64,000 nucleotides of DNA from Arthrobacter sp. U41 (GTDB lineage Bacteria > Actinomycetota > Actinomycetes > Actinomycetales > Micrococcaceae). The stretch is from positions 248,001 through 312,000 of the forward strand of contig NZ_VEGI01000001.1 of the NCBI RefSeq assembly GCF_007679325.1. Reading direction: 5' to 3'. Positions 18,837-27,433 of the stretch are shown here, piece by piece. The notes beneath the pieces are model-generated. The model was not told the origin of the DNA and ran no database searches. It was given only the letters and a program-made list of their open reading frames with translations. Each line of letters begins with the position of its first letter. Positions within the stretch are counted from its first letter, which is position 1. Made by a program: the position numbers and the translations under genes.

Positions 18837-19673
18837 GTGGCAGTAACCATGAGCCGCCGGTCGAACCCCGAGGGGAGGATGGCGCTCCTCGACCACCTGA
18901 AGGAACTGCGGAACCGCCTCTTCAAGTCCGCGATCGCCGTCGTCCTCGGTACCGTCGTCGGGTTCCTTGTCTACCAGCCGATGCTTGAGGCGCTGATCAA
19001 GCCGATCAGGGACCTCAACGAACACGAGGGCCGTCAGGCAACGCTCAACTTCGACGGCGTGGCGAGCTCCTTTGACCTGATGATCCAGGTCTCGGTCTTT
19101 CTTGGCCTGATCATCGCCAGTCCGGTCTGGCTGTATCAGCTGTGGGCTTTCATCGTCCCCGGCCTGCACAAAAAGGAACGGCGCCTCGCGCTGTCCTTCG
19201 TGGCTGCCGCCGTCCCGTTGTTTGTGGGCGGCGTCCTGCTGGCCTGGCTGGTGCTTCCAAACGCTGTCCGGGTACTGACCGACTTCACGCCTTCAGGCGG
19301 CTCCAACTTCATCAGCGCCCAGGTGTACCTCTCCTTCGTGCTGCGGCTCCTGCTGGCCTTCGGCATCGCCTTCCTGCTGCCGGTGGTCCTCGTGGGGCTC
19401 AACCTCGCGGGCATCATCAAAGGCAAGCAGCTCGTCAAGAGCTGGCGCATCACCGTCTTCCTGGTCTGCCTCTTCGCGGCCATGGCCGCCCCCGGAGCCG
19501 ATGCGATGAGCATGTTCTACCTCGCCGGGCCCATGCTGCTTCTCTTCTTCGCCGCCATCGGCCTCTGCTTGCTCAACGACCGCCGCCGCGAACGGCGCGC
19601 CGTCAAACGCGCCGCCGAGACCGAAGCGACCGCGGGCCAGGCGACTCCCAGCTCCGAGCTGGAGAATCTGTAG
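18837..19673 (+). CDS. tatC: TatC, twin-arginine translocase receptor subunit
   Basis: Six-helix membrane protein that recognises twin-arginine signal peptides. 278 residues. The conserved N-terminal cytoplasmic motif LLDHLKELRNRLF is present, with SPVWLYQLWAFIVPGLHKKERR in the first periplasmic and second membrane region and PVVLVGLNLAGIIKGKQL further on. The C-terminus is a charged cytoplasmic tail. GTG 18837 is used; ATG 18849 is a possible later start, and neither has a clear Shine-Dalgarno site. Its place after tatA matches the Mycobacterium order pafBC-tatA-tatC-helY. Confidence 0.95.
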   Translation: MAVTMSRRSNPEGRMALLDHLKELRNRLFKSAIAVVLGTVVGFLVYQPMLEALIKPIRDLNEHEGRQATLNFDGVASSFDLMIQVSVFLGLIIASPVWLYQLWAFIVPGLHKKERRLALSFVAAAVPLFVGGVLLAWLVLPNAVRVLTDFTPSGGSNFISAQVYLSFVLRLLLAFGIAFLLPVVLVGLNLAGIIKGKQLVKSWRITVFLVCLFAAMAAPGADAMSMFYLAGPMLLLFFAAIGLCLLNDRRRERRAVKRAAETEATAGQATPSSELENL

Positions 19674-19685
19674 CCCGCGGCGCAC

Positions 19686-19691
19686 TAGGCT
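19686..19691 (+). promoter_or_regulatory. -10 element (TAGGCT) of helY
   Basis: TAGGCT ends 6 bp before the ATG of the helicase gene, suggesting a leaderless mRNA independent of tatAC. Confidence 0.45.
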
Positions 19692-19697
19692 GGAACC

Positions 19698-22601
19698 ATG
19701 TCCTCTATAACCGGGCCGGAATCGCCGTCTGAACGCTACCGAGCCAGTGCCGAGCGGGCCGCTGAAGCCAAAACCTATCTGGGCGGTTTCATCCGTTCGC
19801 TCGCCTTCGAACTCGACGACTTCCAGCGCGAGGCCTGCCTGTCATTGCAGGCCGGCCGGGGTGTCCTGGTGGCCGCCCCCACGGGGGCCGGCAAGACGAT
19901 CGTGGGGGAGTTCGCCATCTACCTGGCCCTGCAGCGCGGCCTCAAGGCGTTCTACACCACCCCCATCAAGGCCCTGAGCAACCAGAAGTACTCTGAACTG
20001 GCGGACAAGTACGGCGCGGACCGGGTGGGTCTCCTGACCGGCGATACCAGCATCAACGGCGACGCCCCGGTGGTGGTGATGACCACCGAGGTGCTCCGCA
20101 ACATGCTCTACGCCGATTCCAGCACGCTGGCCGACCTCGGCTTTGTGGTCATGGATGAGGTCCACTACCTGGCGGACCGCTTCCGCGGCGCCGTCTGGGA
20201 AGAGGTCATCATCCATCTGCCCAGCGAAGTCCAGGTGGCCTCGCTCAGCGCCACCGTCTCCAACGCCGAGGAGTTCGGCGCGTGGCTGGACACAGTGCGC
20301 GGCCAGACCGACGTCATCGTGTCCGAGCACCGGCCGGTGCCGCTCTGGCAGCACGTGATGGTGGGCCGGAAAATCGTGGACCTTTTCGCCGGCGACACCA
20401 CGTTCGACGAAATCGCCCCGGCCGCCGGGACCGGGGCCGGAACATCAGCCACCGTTTCAGCCACCGTGAAGACAGCGGACCTCAGCGACCGGCCCGGCTT
20501 TGAGGTCAATCCTGAGCTGCTGTCGATGGCACGCGCCGAGAGCCAGATGAACTTCCGCGGACGGTTCGGGCACGGCGGCCGCAACCAGCGGCGCCAGCGG
20601 AACCAGCGCGACGACGCCCAGCAGGCCGGCCAGCGCAGCCCGGTCCGGAAGGCCAGCCGCCCCCAGGTCATCGCCAGCCTCGACCGGCAGGACCTGCTGC
20701 CCGCCATCACCTTCATCTTCTCCCGCGCGGGCTGCGACGCCGCCGTGGCCCAGTGCGTCGCCGCCGGGCTGTGGCTGACCACCGAGCAGGAACAGCTCAT
20801 CATTGCCCGCCGCGTCGACGAGGCGGCGCAGGACATTCCCTCCGACGACCTGGACGTCCTGGGCTTCTGGAGCTGGCGCGACGGGCTGCTCCGCGGACTG
20901 GCCGCCCACCACGCCGGCATGCTGCCCACCTTCAAGGAAGTCGTCGAGAAACTCTTTGTTGACGGGCTGGTCAAGGCCGTCTTCGCGACCGAGACCCTGG
21001 CGCTCGGCGTGAACATGCCGGCCCGCTCCGTTGTGCTGGAGAAGCTTGACAAGTTCAACGGCGAGGCGCACGTCAACATCACCGCGGGGGAATACACCCA
21101 GCTGACCGGCCGCGCCGGACGGCGGGGGATCGACGTCGAGGGCCACGCGGTGGTTCTCTGGCAGCCCGGTACGGACCCTGCCGCGGTGGCCGGCCTCGCT
21201 TCGCGGCGCACCTACCCGCTCAATTCCAGCTTCCGGCCCACGTACAACATGTCCATCAACCTACTGGCACAGTTCGGCCGGCCCCGGGCGCGGGAGATCC
21301 TGGAGTCCTCCTTCGCCCAGTTCCAGGCCGACCGCTCGGTCGTTGGGCTGGCGAAGCAGGTGCGCAGCCGCGAGGAGTCCCTGGCTGGCTTCAGCAAGGC
21401 CATGACGTGCCATCTCGGCGACTTCACCGAGTACTCCCGGATCCGGCGGGCCCTTTCAGACACGGAGAAGAACGCGTCCAAGACCAGCTCCCGGGCCCGG
21501 AAGTCCGTCACCGAGGACTCCCTGAGCCGGCTGCTCCCCGGCGACGTGGTGGATGTCCCCACCGGCCGGGCGCCCGGGCTCGCCGTGGTCCTCAGCTCAG
21601 ACCACCACTCCCGCGAACCGCGGCCCGCGGTTATGACCCTGGACAACCAGCTGCGGCGGATCAGTACGCAGGACGTCGAAGGCCCCCTGGCCCCGATCAC
21701 CAGGGTCCGGATCCCTAAATCCTTCAACGCCAAGGTGCCCAAGTCGCGGCGGGACCTTGCATCCTCGGTCCGCAACGCCCTGCGGGAGAACCGGCCGCCC
21801 GCCCCGCCGAACCGGAACGACGACTTCGGCCGCGCCGCGGCGCTCCCGGACCAGGAGCGGAAAATCACGGAACTGCGCCGGGAGCTCCGCGCGCACCCGT
21901 GCCATGGCTGCAGTGAACGCGAGGATCACGCGCGCTGGTCGGAGCGCTACTGGAAGCTCCGCCAGGAGACCGACGGGCTGGTCCGCCAGATCCAGGGGCG
22001 CACCAACACCATCGCCAAGACTTTCGACCGGGTGTGCGGTGTGTTGTCCACCTACGGTTACCTGGAAACCTCGGACGCCGGTGTGCTCACCATCAGCCCC
22101 GACGGGCAACGGCTGCGCCGGATCTACGGCGAGAAGGACCTGCTGATATCCCAGTCCCTGCGGCTGGGCGCCTTTAACGACCTCGACGCCGTCGAAGTCG
22201 CCGCGCTGGCCAGCGTCCTGGTCTACCAGGCCAAACGCGAGGACCGCGGGCTCCGGCCCAAGATGCCCAGCATCTCCCTGGAGTCCGCCGTCGACGTTGT
22301 GGTGCATGAATGGTCCGCCCTGGAGGACATCGAGGAAGCGAACAAGCTCCCCCTGACCGGTGAACCCGAACTGGGCCTGGTCTGGCCGATATTCAAGTGG
22401 GCCAAGGGCCGGCACCTGCAGGACGTCCTCAGCGGGACGGACCTGGCCGCCGGCGACTTCGTCCGCTGGGTGAAGCAGGTCATCGACCTGTTGGACCAGC
22501 TGGCGAAAATCCCGTCCCTGGACCCGCGGGTCGCCCGGCTGTGCGGGGAAGCGATCAAGCTCATCAAACGCGGCGTCGTCGCGTATTCCTCCGTGGCCTG
22601 A
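19698..22601 (+). CDS. helY: DEAD/DEAH-box RNA helicase HelY (Ski2-like)
   Basis: ATP-dependent helicase of the Ski2/Mtr4 superfamily, 967 residues. Motif I is AAPTGAGKTIVGEF, motif II is VMDEVHYLADRFRG (DEVH box), motif III is SLSATVSNAEEFG, and motif VI is QLTGRAGRRGIDVEGHAV. A C-terminal DSHCT-type helical domain follows (about 790-967). An insert of about 100 residues between the two RecA domains, rich in Arg/Gln/Asn (RNQRRQRNQRDDAQQAG), is low in complexity. It probably acts in RNA turnover or processing; the exact substrate of actinobacterial HelY is not settled. The order tatC-helY is the same as in Mycobacterium. Confidence 0.93.
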   Translation: MSSITGPESPSERYRASAERAAEAKTYLGGFIRSLAFELDDFQREACLSLQAGRGVLVAAPTGAGKTIVGEFAIYLALQRGLKAFYTTPIKALSNQKYSELADKYGADRVGLLTGDTSINGDAPVVVMTTEVLRNMLYADSSTLADLGFVVMDEVHYLADRFRGAVWEEVIIHLPSEVQVASLSATVSNAEEFGAWLDTVRGQTDVIVSEHRPVPLWQHVMVGRKIVDLFAGDTTFDEIAPAAGTGAGTSATVSATVKTADLSDRPGFEVNPELLSMARAESQMNFRGRFGHGGRNQRRQRNQRDDAQQAGQRSPVRKASRPQVIASLDRQDLLPAITFIFSRAGCDAAVAQCVAAGLWLTTEQEQLIIARRVDEAAQDIPSDDLDVLGFWSWRDGLLRGLAAHHAGMLPTFKEVVEKLFVDGLVKAVFATETLALGVNMPARSVVLEKLDKFNGEAHVNITAGEYTQLTGRAGRRGIDVEGHAVVLWQPGTDPAAVAGLASRRTYPLNSSFRPTYNMSINLLAQFGRPRAREILESSFAQFQADRSVVGLAKQVRSREESLAGFSKAMTCHLGDFTEYSRIRRALSDTEKNASKTSSRARKSVTEDSLSRLLPGDVVDVPTGRAPGLAVVLSSDHHSREPRPAVMTLDNQLRRISTQDVEGPLAPITRVRIPKSFNAKVPKSRRDLASSVRNALRENRPPAPPNRNDDFGRAAALPDQERKITELRRELRAHPCHGCSEREDHARWSERYWKLRQETDGLVRQIQGRTNTIAKTFDRVCGVLSTYGYLETSDAGVLTISPDGQRLRRIYGEKDLLISQSLRLGAFNDLDAVEVAALASVLVYQAKREDRGLRPKMPSISLESAVDVVVHEWSALEDIEEANKLPLTGEPELGLVWPIFKWAKGRHLQDVLSGTDLAAGDFVRWVKQVIDLLDQLAKIPSLDPRVARLCGEAIKLIKRGVVAYSSVA

Positions 22602-22697
22602 CCACCGCGGCCGTTCCGCCGGCCGCCCCACGACGTCGATACCCGGCCCGCACGGGCCGCCAAGTACTGCCGCCCGTTATTAAGGAGTCCCCGACCC

Positions 22698-24350
22698 ATG
22701 ACCGAGTCACCGGCCACCGCCGCACCGCGCAAGCTGACGATGTACCGCAACGGTTCCGTCTACACCGCCGCCGATCCCTTCGCGACGGCGATGCTGGTCG
22801 ACGGCGACACGGTTGCCTGGGTCGGCTCCGAGCAGGCAGCAGCCTCGATTGCAGATTCGGCCATGGAGGTCATTGATCTGCGCGGCGCCCTGCTGGCACC
22901 CGGCTTCGTCGATTCCCACGTCCATCTCACCGAGACGGGCATCGCCCTGGACTCGCTCCAGCTCGGTGATGTCCGCTCCGCCCGGGAACTGCTCGACGCC
23001 GTCGCCGGGTTCACCGCGTCCGGCGCGGGCGGCGCCGTGCTGGGGCATGGCTGGGACGAGACGCAGTGGGCGGACCCGGCCCTGCCCTCCCGGGAAGAAC
23101 TCGAACGCGCCGCCGGCGGGCGGACCGTCTACCTCTCCCGCGTTGATGTGCACTCAGCGCTCGTCTCGTCCACGCTGGCGGCGGCCGCCGGCCTCGACGG
23201 GATGGACGGCTCCGGCCCCGGCGGCCAGGTCAAGCGCGCCGCGCACACGGCCGCCCGGCTGGAGGCACGCCGGCTGCCCGCCGAGGCACTCCGCGGCTAC
23301 CAGCAGCAGGCCCTCGCCGAGGCAGCGGCCAACGGCTACGTGGCACTGGCCGAGATGGCGGCCCCGCACATCGGCAGCATCGAGGACTTGCAGCTCGCCG
23401 CCGGATGGAACGCCGGGCCGGACGCCGTTCCGGAGATCCTGCCCTACTGGGGCCAGCTGGCCGACTCGGCCGACCATGCCCGGTCCATCCTCGACGGACT
23501 GGGCGTGCCGGTGCTCGGGCTGGCGGGGGACCTGAACATCGACGGTTCCATCGGGTCGCGGACCGCGGCGCTGCGCGCGGACTACAGCGACGCGCCGGGG
23601 GAGCGCGGCAGCCTGTACCTCTCCGCCGCCGAGGCCGGAGCCCACCTCGCGGCGTGCTCGCTGCTGGGCATCCAGGCCGGGTTCCACGTCATCGGGGACG
23701 CAGGCCTCGACGCCGCCCTGGAGGCACTGGATCTGGCGGCCGCGGAAGTCGGCGAACAAAAAGTCCGGGCGGCGGGCCACCGCCTCGAACACGTCGAGCT
23801 CGCCGACGCGGAATCCATCAGCCGGCTGGCCAAATACTCCGTGACGGTCAGCGCACAGCCCGGCTTCGATGCGGCCTGGGGCGGAGACGCCGGTCTCTAC
23901 GGGCAGCGACTCGGACCCCGGCGGCACGGCATGAACCCCTTTGCCTCGCTCTACGCCGCCGGCGTGCCGGTCTGCTTCGGCAGTGACAGCCCGGTGACCC
24001 CGTTGCGGCCCTGGGCCAGCGTGCGGGCCTGCCTGCAGCACAACAACCCCGCCGAACAGATCTCCGCCCGCGCCGCCTTCCTCGGACACACCCGGGCCGG
24101 CTGGCGGGCGGCCCGGTACCGGAACCCGATGGCCGGCCAGCTGGTTCCAGGCGCTCCGGCCAGTTTCGCTGTGTGGGAGGTCGAGGAACTGATGGTCCAG
24201 GTGGCGGACGGCAGGGTCCAGTCCTGGAGCACGGATCCCCGCGCGCGGACACCGCTGCTGCCGGCGCTGGACACGGGCACCGAACCGGTGTGCCTGCAGA
24301 CCGTGAGGGACGGCCTGGAACTGTACTCCGCCGGCTCGCTCCGGAGCTGA
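22698..24350 (+). CDS. metal-dependent amidohydrolase, YtcJ-like
   Basis: Predicted zinc-dependent hydrolase of the amidohydrolase superfamily, 550 residues. The N-terminal beta-sandwich part is followed by the metal ligands His74 and His76 (LAPGFVDSHVHLTETG). Further motifs are QAGFHVIGDAGLDAALEAL, HRLEHVELAD and VCFGSDSPVTPLRPW. The fold is that of YtcJ/LAF3-type exoenzymes, whose substrates vary and are often N-acyl or amide compounds; this one cannot be assigned. A strong TTAAGGAG site precedes the ATG. It stands alone, 96 bp after helY. Confidence 0.88.
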   Translation: MTESPATAAPRKLTMYRNGSVYTAADPFATAMLVDGDTVAWVGSEQAAASIADSAMEVIDLRGALLAPGFVDSHVHLTETGIALDSLQLGDVRSARELLDAVAGFTASGAGGAVLGHGWDETQWADPALPSREELERAAGGRTVYLSRVDVHSALVSSTLAAAAGLDGMDGSGPGGQVKRAAHTAARLEARRLPAEALRGYQQQALAEAAANGYVALAEMAAPHIGSIEDLQLAAGWNAGPDAVPEILPYWGQLADSADHARSILDGLGVPVLGLAGDLNIDGSIGSRTAALRADYSDAPGERGSLYLSAAEAGAHLAACSLLGIQAGFHVIGDAGLDAALEALDLAAAEVGEQKVRAAGHRLEHVELADAESISRLAKYSVTVSAQPGFDAAWGGDAGLYGQRLGPRRHGMNPFASLYAAGVPVCFGSDSPVTPLRPWASVRACLQHNNPAEQISARAAFLGHTRAGWRAARYRNPMAGQLVPGAPASFAVWEVEELMVQVADGRVQSWSTDPRARTPLLPALDTGTEPVCLQTVRDGLELYSAGSLRS

Positions 24351-24447
24351 CGCCCGGCGCCGGACCTAGGGGCCGGCACCGAAACTTGGCCCGCCGCAAT
24401 ACACCCCTGACCTGCGGCGATGGATGAAACGGCAGGTCACGGAGCGG

Positions 24448-24475
24448 TTGACAGATCCGGGCGTCCCCGTAGCAT
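24448..24475 (+). promoter_or_regulatory. strong sigma-70 promoter upstream of the foldable leader
   Basis: A perfect TTGACA (24448-24453) and TAGCAT (24470-24475) are 16 bp apart. Transcription would start near 24482, more than 300 bp before the next coding start, inside a region without a gene. Confidence 0.65.
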
Positions 24476-24481
24476 TGAGGG

Positions 24482-24705
24482 GCAACGGAGGGTTGTGCAG
24501 GCCGCAGCCTCCGGACGTCCCCCGGTCAGTTCCAGGTTGCCGCCCGCGCGGTAGCTTCCCTGGTTGTGGCCATGGGTATTCCCAGGGGGCGGGTCCACTT
24601 CGCAGCAGAAAACGGTTCGGCGGCGTGTTTCGCGTCCCGCCGGTACTGGCCCGAAGCGGGTGGACCTGCCCCGGAATCCGGCTTCGGCCCGCGCGGGCCC
24701 GGCGA
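24482..24705 (+). ncRNA. candidate structured non-coding RNA or long structured 5' leader
   Basis: No credible protein is encoded between 24351 and 24790. The part after the TTGACA promoter folds strongly on paper. Hairpin 1 is 24486-24513 (11 bp with one bulged G). A 13-bp stem pairs 24586-24598 with 24660-24672 (one G-U), continues as TTCG/CGAA, and encloses a CGGCGG/CCGCCG hairpin at 24618-24642. A GC palindrome (GGCCCGCGCGGGCC) lies near 24687-24700. I do not recognise RNase P, tmRNA, SRP RNA or a known riboswitch. GC-rich DNA folds easily, so this remains a candidate. Confidence 0.4.
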
Positions 24706-24710
24706 CTCCC

Positions 24711-24716
24711 TATAAT
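24711..24716 (+). promoter_or_regulatory. -10 element (TATAAT) before the polyprenol-phosphate mannosyltransferase gene
   Basis: A perfect TATAAT lies 75 bp upstream of the GTG at 24791, with no good -35 box. It could drive the glycosyltransferase gene separately from the upstream promoter. Confidence 0.5.
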
Positions 24717-24790
24717 GGAAAGTTGCGCCGTGTGTCCGCTATCCGCAGACCGCCCGGCGCTTGACCGCTCCCTTCAAGGAAAGGCCCGCT

Positions 24791-25573
24791 GTGCGTGTCC
24801 TCACCATCATCCCGACCTACAACGAGCTGGAATCGTTGCCCAAGACGCTCGGGCGCCTCCGCACTGCCGTGCCGGGCTCCGACGTCCTGGTTGTCGACGA
24901 CAACAGCCCCGACGGTACCGGGCAGCTGGCGGACCGCTTGGCCGCAGAGGACAGCCAGGTCCATGTCCTGCACCGCGCCGGCAAGGCCGGCCTGGGTGCC
25001 GCCTACATCGCCGGGTTCAAATGGGGCCTTGACGCCGGTTACGACATCCTCGTCGAAATGGACGCCGACGGTTCGCACCAGCCGGAGCAACTTCCCCAGC
25101 TGCTCGAAGCCGTGGAACAGGGCGCGGACCTCGCCATGGGCTCCCGCTGGGTCCCGGGCGGAAGCGTGGTCAACTGGCCGCTGTACCGGCAGGCGATTTC
25201 GCGGGTGGGCAGCACCTACGCGCGGATCATGCTGGGCGTAAAGATCAAGGACGTCACCGGCGGTTTCCGTGCGTTCCGCCGGAGCACGCTGGAGAAACTG
25301 AACCTGGACACCGTCGACTCGGTGGGGTATGGGTTCCAGGTGGACCTGGCCTGGCGAGTGGCCAAGCTCGGGCTGACCATCGTCGAACGCCCCATCACCT
25401 TCGTCGAGCGGGAGCTGGGCGCCTCGAAGATGAGCGGAAACATCGTGGTCGAGGCCATGATCAATGTCACCAAGTGGGGCCTGACGGCCCGCTGGAACAC
25501 CCTTACCGGGAAGCTGCCCCGCAACAAGGTGACCGACAGGTTCACGGGCAAGTCCACCAGCACCAAAGCCTAG
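24791..25573 (+). CDS. ppm: polyprenol monophosphomannose synthase (GT2, DPM1-like)
   Basis: Transfers mannose from GDP-mannose to polyprenyl phosphate, making the donor for extracytoplasmic mannosyltransferases of lipoglycan and protein mannosylation. 260 residues. The GT2 fold begins VLTIIPTYNELESLPKTLGRL; the nucleotide-binding acidic motif is VDDNSPDGTG, and the metal site is VEMDADGSHQPEQL. YGFQVDLAWRVAKLG and ITFVERELGASKMSG match dolichol-phosphate mannosyltransferases. There are no membrane segments, unlike two-domain Ppm1. GTG 24791 is chosen because AAGGAAAG lies 7 bp upstream; a TTG 30 bp earlier is less likely. It converges on rbpA, as ppm1 and rbpA lie together in Mycobacterium. 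Confidence 0.9.
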   Translation: MRVLTIIPTYNELESLPKTLGRLRTAVPGSDVLVVDDNSPDGTGQLADRLAAEDSQVHVLHRAGKAGLGAAYIAGFKWGLDAGYDILVEMDADGSHQPEQLPQLLEAVEQGADLAMGSRWVPGGSVVNWPLYRQAISRVGSTYARIMLGVKIKDVTGGFRAFRRSTLEKLNLDTVDSVGYGFQVDLAWRVAKLGLTIVERPITFVERELGASKMSGNIVVEAMINVTKWGLTARWNTLTGKLPRNKVTDRFTGKSTSTKA

Positions 25574-25590
25574 GCGCTGCCGGCATAAAC

Positions 25591-25640
25591 CAAGGGCCGG
25601 GCCCGCACCGTCAGTCATGACGGTGCGGGCCCGGCCCTTG
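25591..25640. terminator. bidirectional terminator between ppm and rbpA
   Basis: A perfect 23-bp stem (25591-25613 with 25618-25640) closes on a four-base GTCA loop. Flanking CAA and TTG give A/T on both sides. It serves two convergent genes. Confidence 0.85.
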
Positions 25641-25659
25641 TGGCTGGTGCGCGGGCTGC

Positions 25660-26007
25660 CTAGGCGGAGCGGCGTTCGCCGCGCCGTTCGCGCAGGATCG
25701 TGAGGCGGTCCTCAAGGATCTGCTCGAGTTCAGGCAATGAGCGGCGTTCCAGGAGCATGTCCCAGTGTGTGCGGACTGCCTTCTCGTTGAGGTTGACGGG
25801 GCGTTCGCCGTCGACGAGCAGGGCTTCCTTGCCTGTCTTCGATACCCAGACCGGGGGGATTTCCGCTTCGGAAGAGAAGGTCACGAACACCTGTTCGCCG
25901 TCCTCGCAACGGTACTCAACGCGCTGGCGCGGAGCCGGCTCGACACCGGATTCGGTTTCCATGCTCTGTGCGCCAAGGCGCATACCCCGCAGGCTGCGAT
26001 CGCTCAT
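25660..26007 (-). CDS. rbpA: RbpA, RNA polymerase-binding protein
   Basis: Actinobacterial transcription factor that binds the principal sigma factor and RNA polymerase and stabilises open complexes. 115 residues from ATG 26007, preceded by AGAGGGAG. The core domain reads YRCEDGEQVFVTFSSEAEIPPVWVSKTG and EALLVDGE. The sigma-interaction domain is the conserved RTHWDMLLERRSLPELEQILEDRLTILRERRG. An upstream in-frame extension of 68 codons is open but lacks family similarity. A SigR/SigH-type promoter is visible upstream, matching the known SigR control of rbpA in Streptomyces. Confidence 0.96.
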   Translation of the reverse strand: MSDRSLRGMRLGAQSMETESGVEPAPRQRVEYRCEDGEQVFVTFSSEAEIPPVWVSKTGKEALLVDGERPVNLNEKAVRTHWDMLLERRSLPELEQILEDRLTILRERRGERRSA

Positions 26008-26154
26008 CTTTTCTCCCTCTATTCGGTTCGCAGGGTCATGCCCTGCGTTCGCCGGGGGCCGCGAGGCCGCACCGGACTGCTGTTTGCATTGCGCTGAATC
26101 ACCGGATATCACCGGATACCACAGACCCGCACGTGAAAAGTCGTCACAGGATTC

Positions 26155-26180
26155 AACGCTTAGAGAAGCTAAATTGTTCC
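26155..26180 (-). promoter_or_regulatory. SigR/SigH-type promoter of rbpA
   Basis: On the minus strand GGAAC (26180-26176) is followed after exactly 18 bp by GTT (26157-26155), the disulphide-stress sigma pattern GGAAY-N18-19-GTT. The predicted start leaves a leader of about 140 nt. A second, ordinary promoter may lie further up: TTTACC and TATAGT, 18 bp apart, around 26211-26240. Confidence 0.65.
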
Positions 26181-26324
26181 ACCGGAGTGAACCAGCCGGA
26201 CAAATACTCAACTATACGGGTAGAAGACACCCCCGGTAAAGCCTGCGCCCCGGCGTCGGATGTTTTGGGCAGCAGAACGGGGAGGCACCCGCCGTGCGGA
26301 TGCCACCCCGTTCCTGCGCGTTAC

Positions 26325-27338
26325 TTATGCCTCCGGCGTGGCCGGGATGCCAGCGGTGCCGGTGGCGGATCCTACTGCCGGTGCCGGCGAAGCCGCCCGG
26401 GCCGGCGCGGGTTCCGCCGCGGCGTCGGAATCCGGACCGAACAGGCTGTCGTTGGGCTGGCCGTCCTTGCTGCCGCCCAGCGCGCTGCCGATGCCCTTGA
26501 GGGCTTCGCCGACCTCGCTGGGGATGATCCACAGCTTGTTCGCGGAGCCCTCGGCGATTTTCGGGAGGGTCTGCAGGTACTGGTAGGCCAGGAGCTTCTG
26601 ATCCGGGTTGCCCTTGTGGATGGCGTCGAACACCTTCTGGATGGCTTGTGCCTCGCCGTCGGCACGGAGGATCGCCGCCTTCGCGTCGCCCTCGGCTTTC
26701 AGGATGGATGACTGACGCTGGCCCTCGGCGGTCAGGATGGCGGACTGCTTGGTACCTTCCGCTGTAAGGATGGCGGCGCGGCGGTCACGTTCGGCGCGCA
26801 TCTGCTTCTCCATGGAGTCCTGGATGGAGTGGGGCGGATCGATCGCCTTGAGCTCCACCCTGGAGACACGGATGCCCCAGCGGCCGGTTGCTTCGTCCAG
26901 CACGCCGCGCAGCTGCCCGTTGATCTGGTCACGCGAGGTCAGGGCCTCTTCGAGGTTCAGGCCGCCGACGACGTTTCGCAGCGTTGTGGTGGTGAGCTGC
27001 TCCACCGCCTGGATATAGTTGGCGATCTCGTACGTGGCCGCACGCGCGTCGGTCACCTGGAAGTAGACCACCGTGTCGATCGAGACGACCAGGTTGTCCT
27101 CGGTGATCACGGGCTGCGGCGGGAAGGAGACCACCTGTTCACGCAGGTCAAGCAGCGGCAGCAGCCGGTCCACGAACGGGATCAGGATCGTGAGGCCGGG
27201 GTTCAGCGTGCGCTGGTACTTGCCCAGCCGTTCGACGACGCCGGCCCGGGCCTGCGGAACGATCCGCACCGACCGGACCAGCACGATTATTACGAACGCA
27301 ACGAGAACCAGCAGCACGATTGCGACTGCGATATCCAT
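26325..27338 (-). CDS. SPFH/band-7 (stomatin-like) membrane protein
   Basis: 337 residues. One N-terminal membrane helix (AIVLLVLVAFVIIVLV) is followed by a band-7 domain (RAGVVERLGKYQRTLNPGLTILIPFVDRLLPLLDLREQVV) and a long helical region with near repeats of TAEGxxQSxILxAEG (about 185-230). The C-terminal 60 residues are low-complexity Ala/Pro. SPFH proteins form oligomeric cages that organise membrane domains or modulate proteases. It is encoded 95 bp downstream of an NfeD protein on the same strand, the classical NfeD-stomatin pair. Confidence 0.9.
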   Translation of the reverse strand: MDIAVAIVLLVLVAFVIIVLVRSVRIVPQARAGVVERLGKYQRTLNPGLTILIPFVDRLLPLLDLREQVVSFPPQPVITEDNLVVSIDTVVYFQVTDARAATYEIANYIQAVEQLTTTTLRNVVGGLNLEEALTSRDQINGQLRGVLDEATGRWGIRVSRVELKAIDPPHSIQDSMEKQMRAERDRRAAILTAEGTKQSAILTAEGQRQSSILKAEGDAKAAILRADGEAQAIQKVFDAIHKGNPDQKLLAYQYLQTLPKIAEGSANKLWIIPSEVGEALKGIGSALGGSKDGQPNDSLFGPDSDAAAEPAPARAASPAPAVGSATGTAGIPATPEA

Positions 27339-27433
27339 ACATCACCTATTCCCCAGATTGGTCTTGCTATGGTCTGCGGCGGTGTGCCGCCGCATGCCCG
27401 GCGCCGGTGTCGGCCGCCGGAATACTTGTGGCG

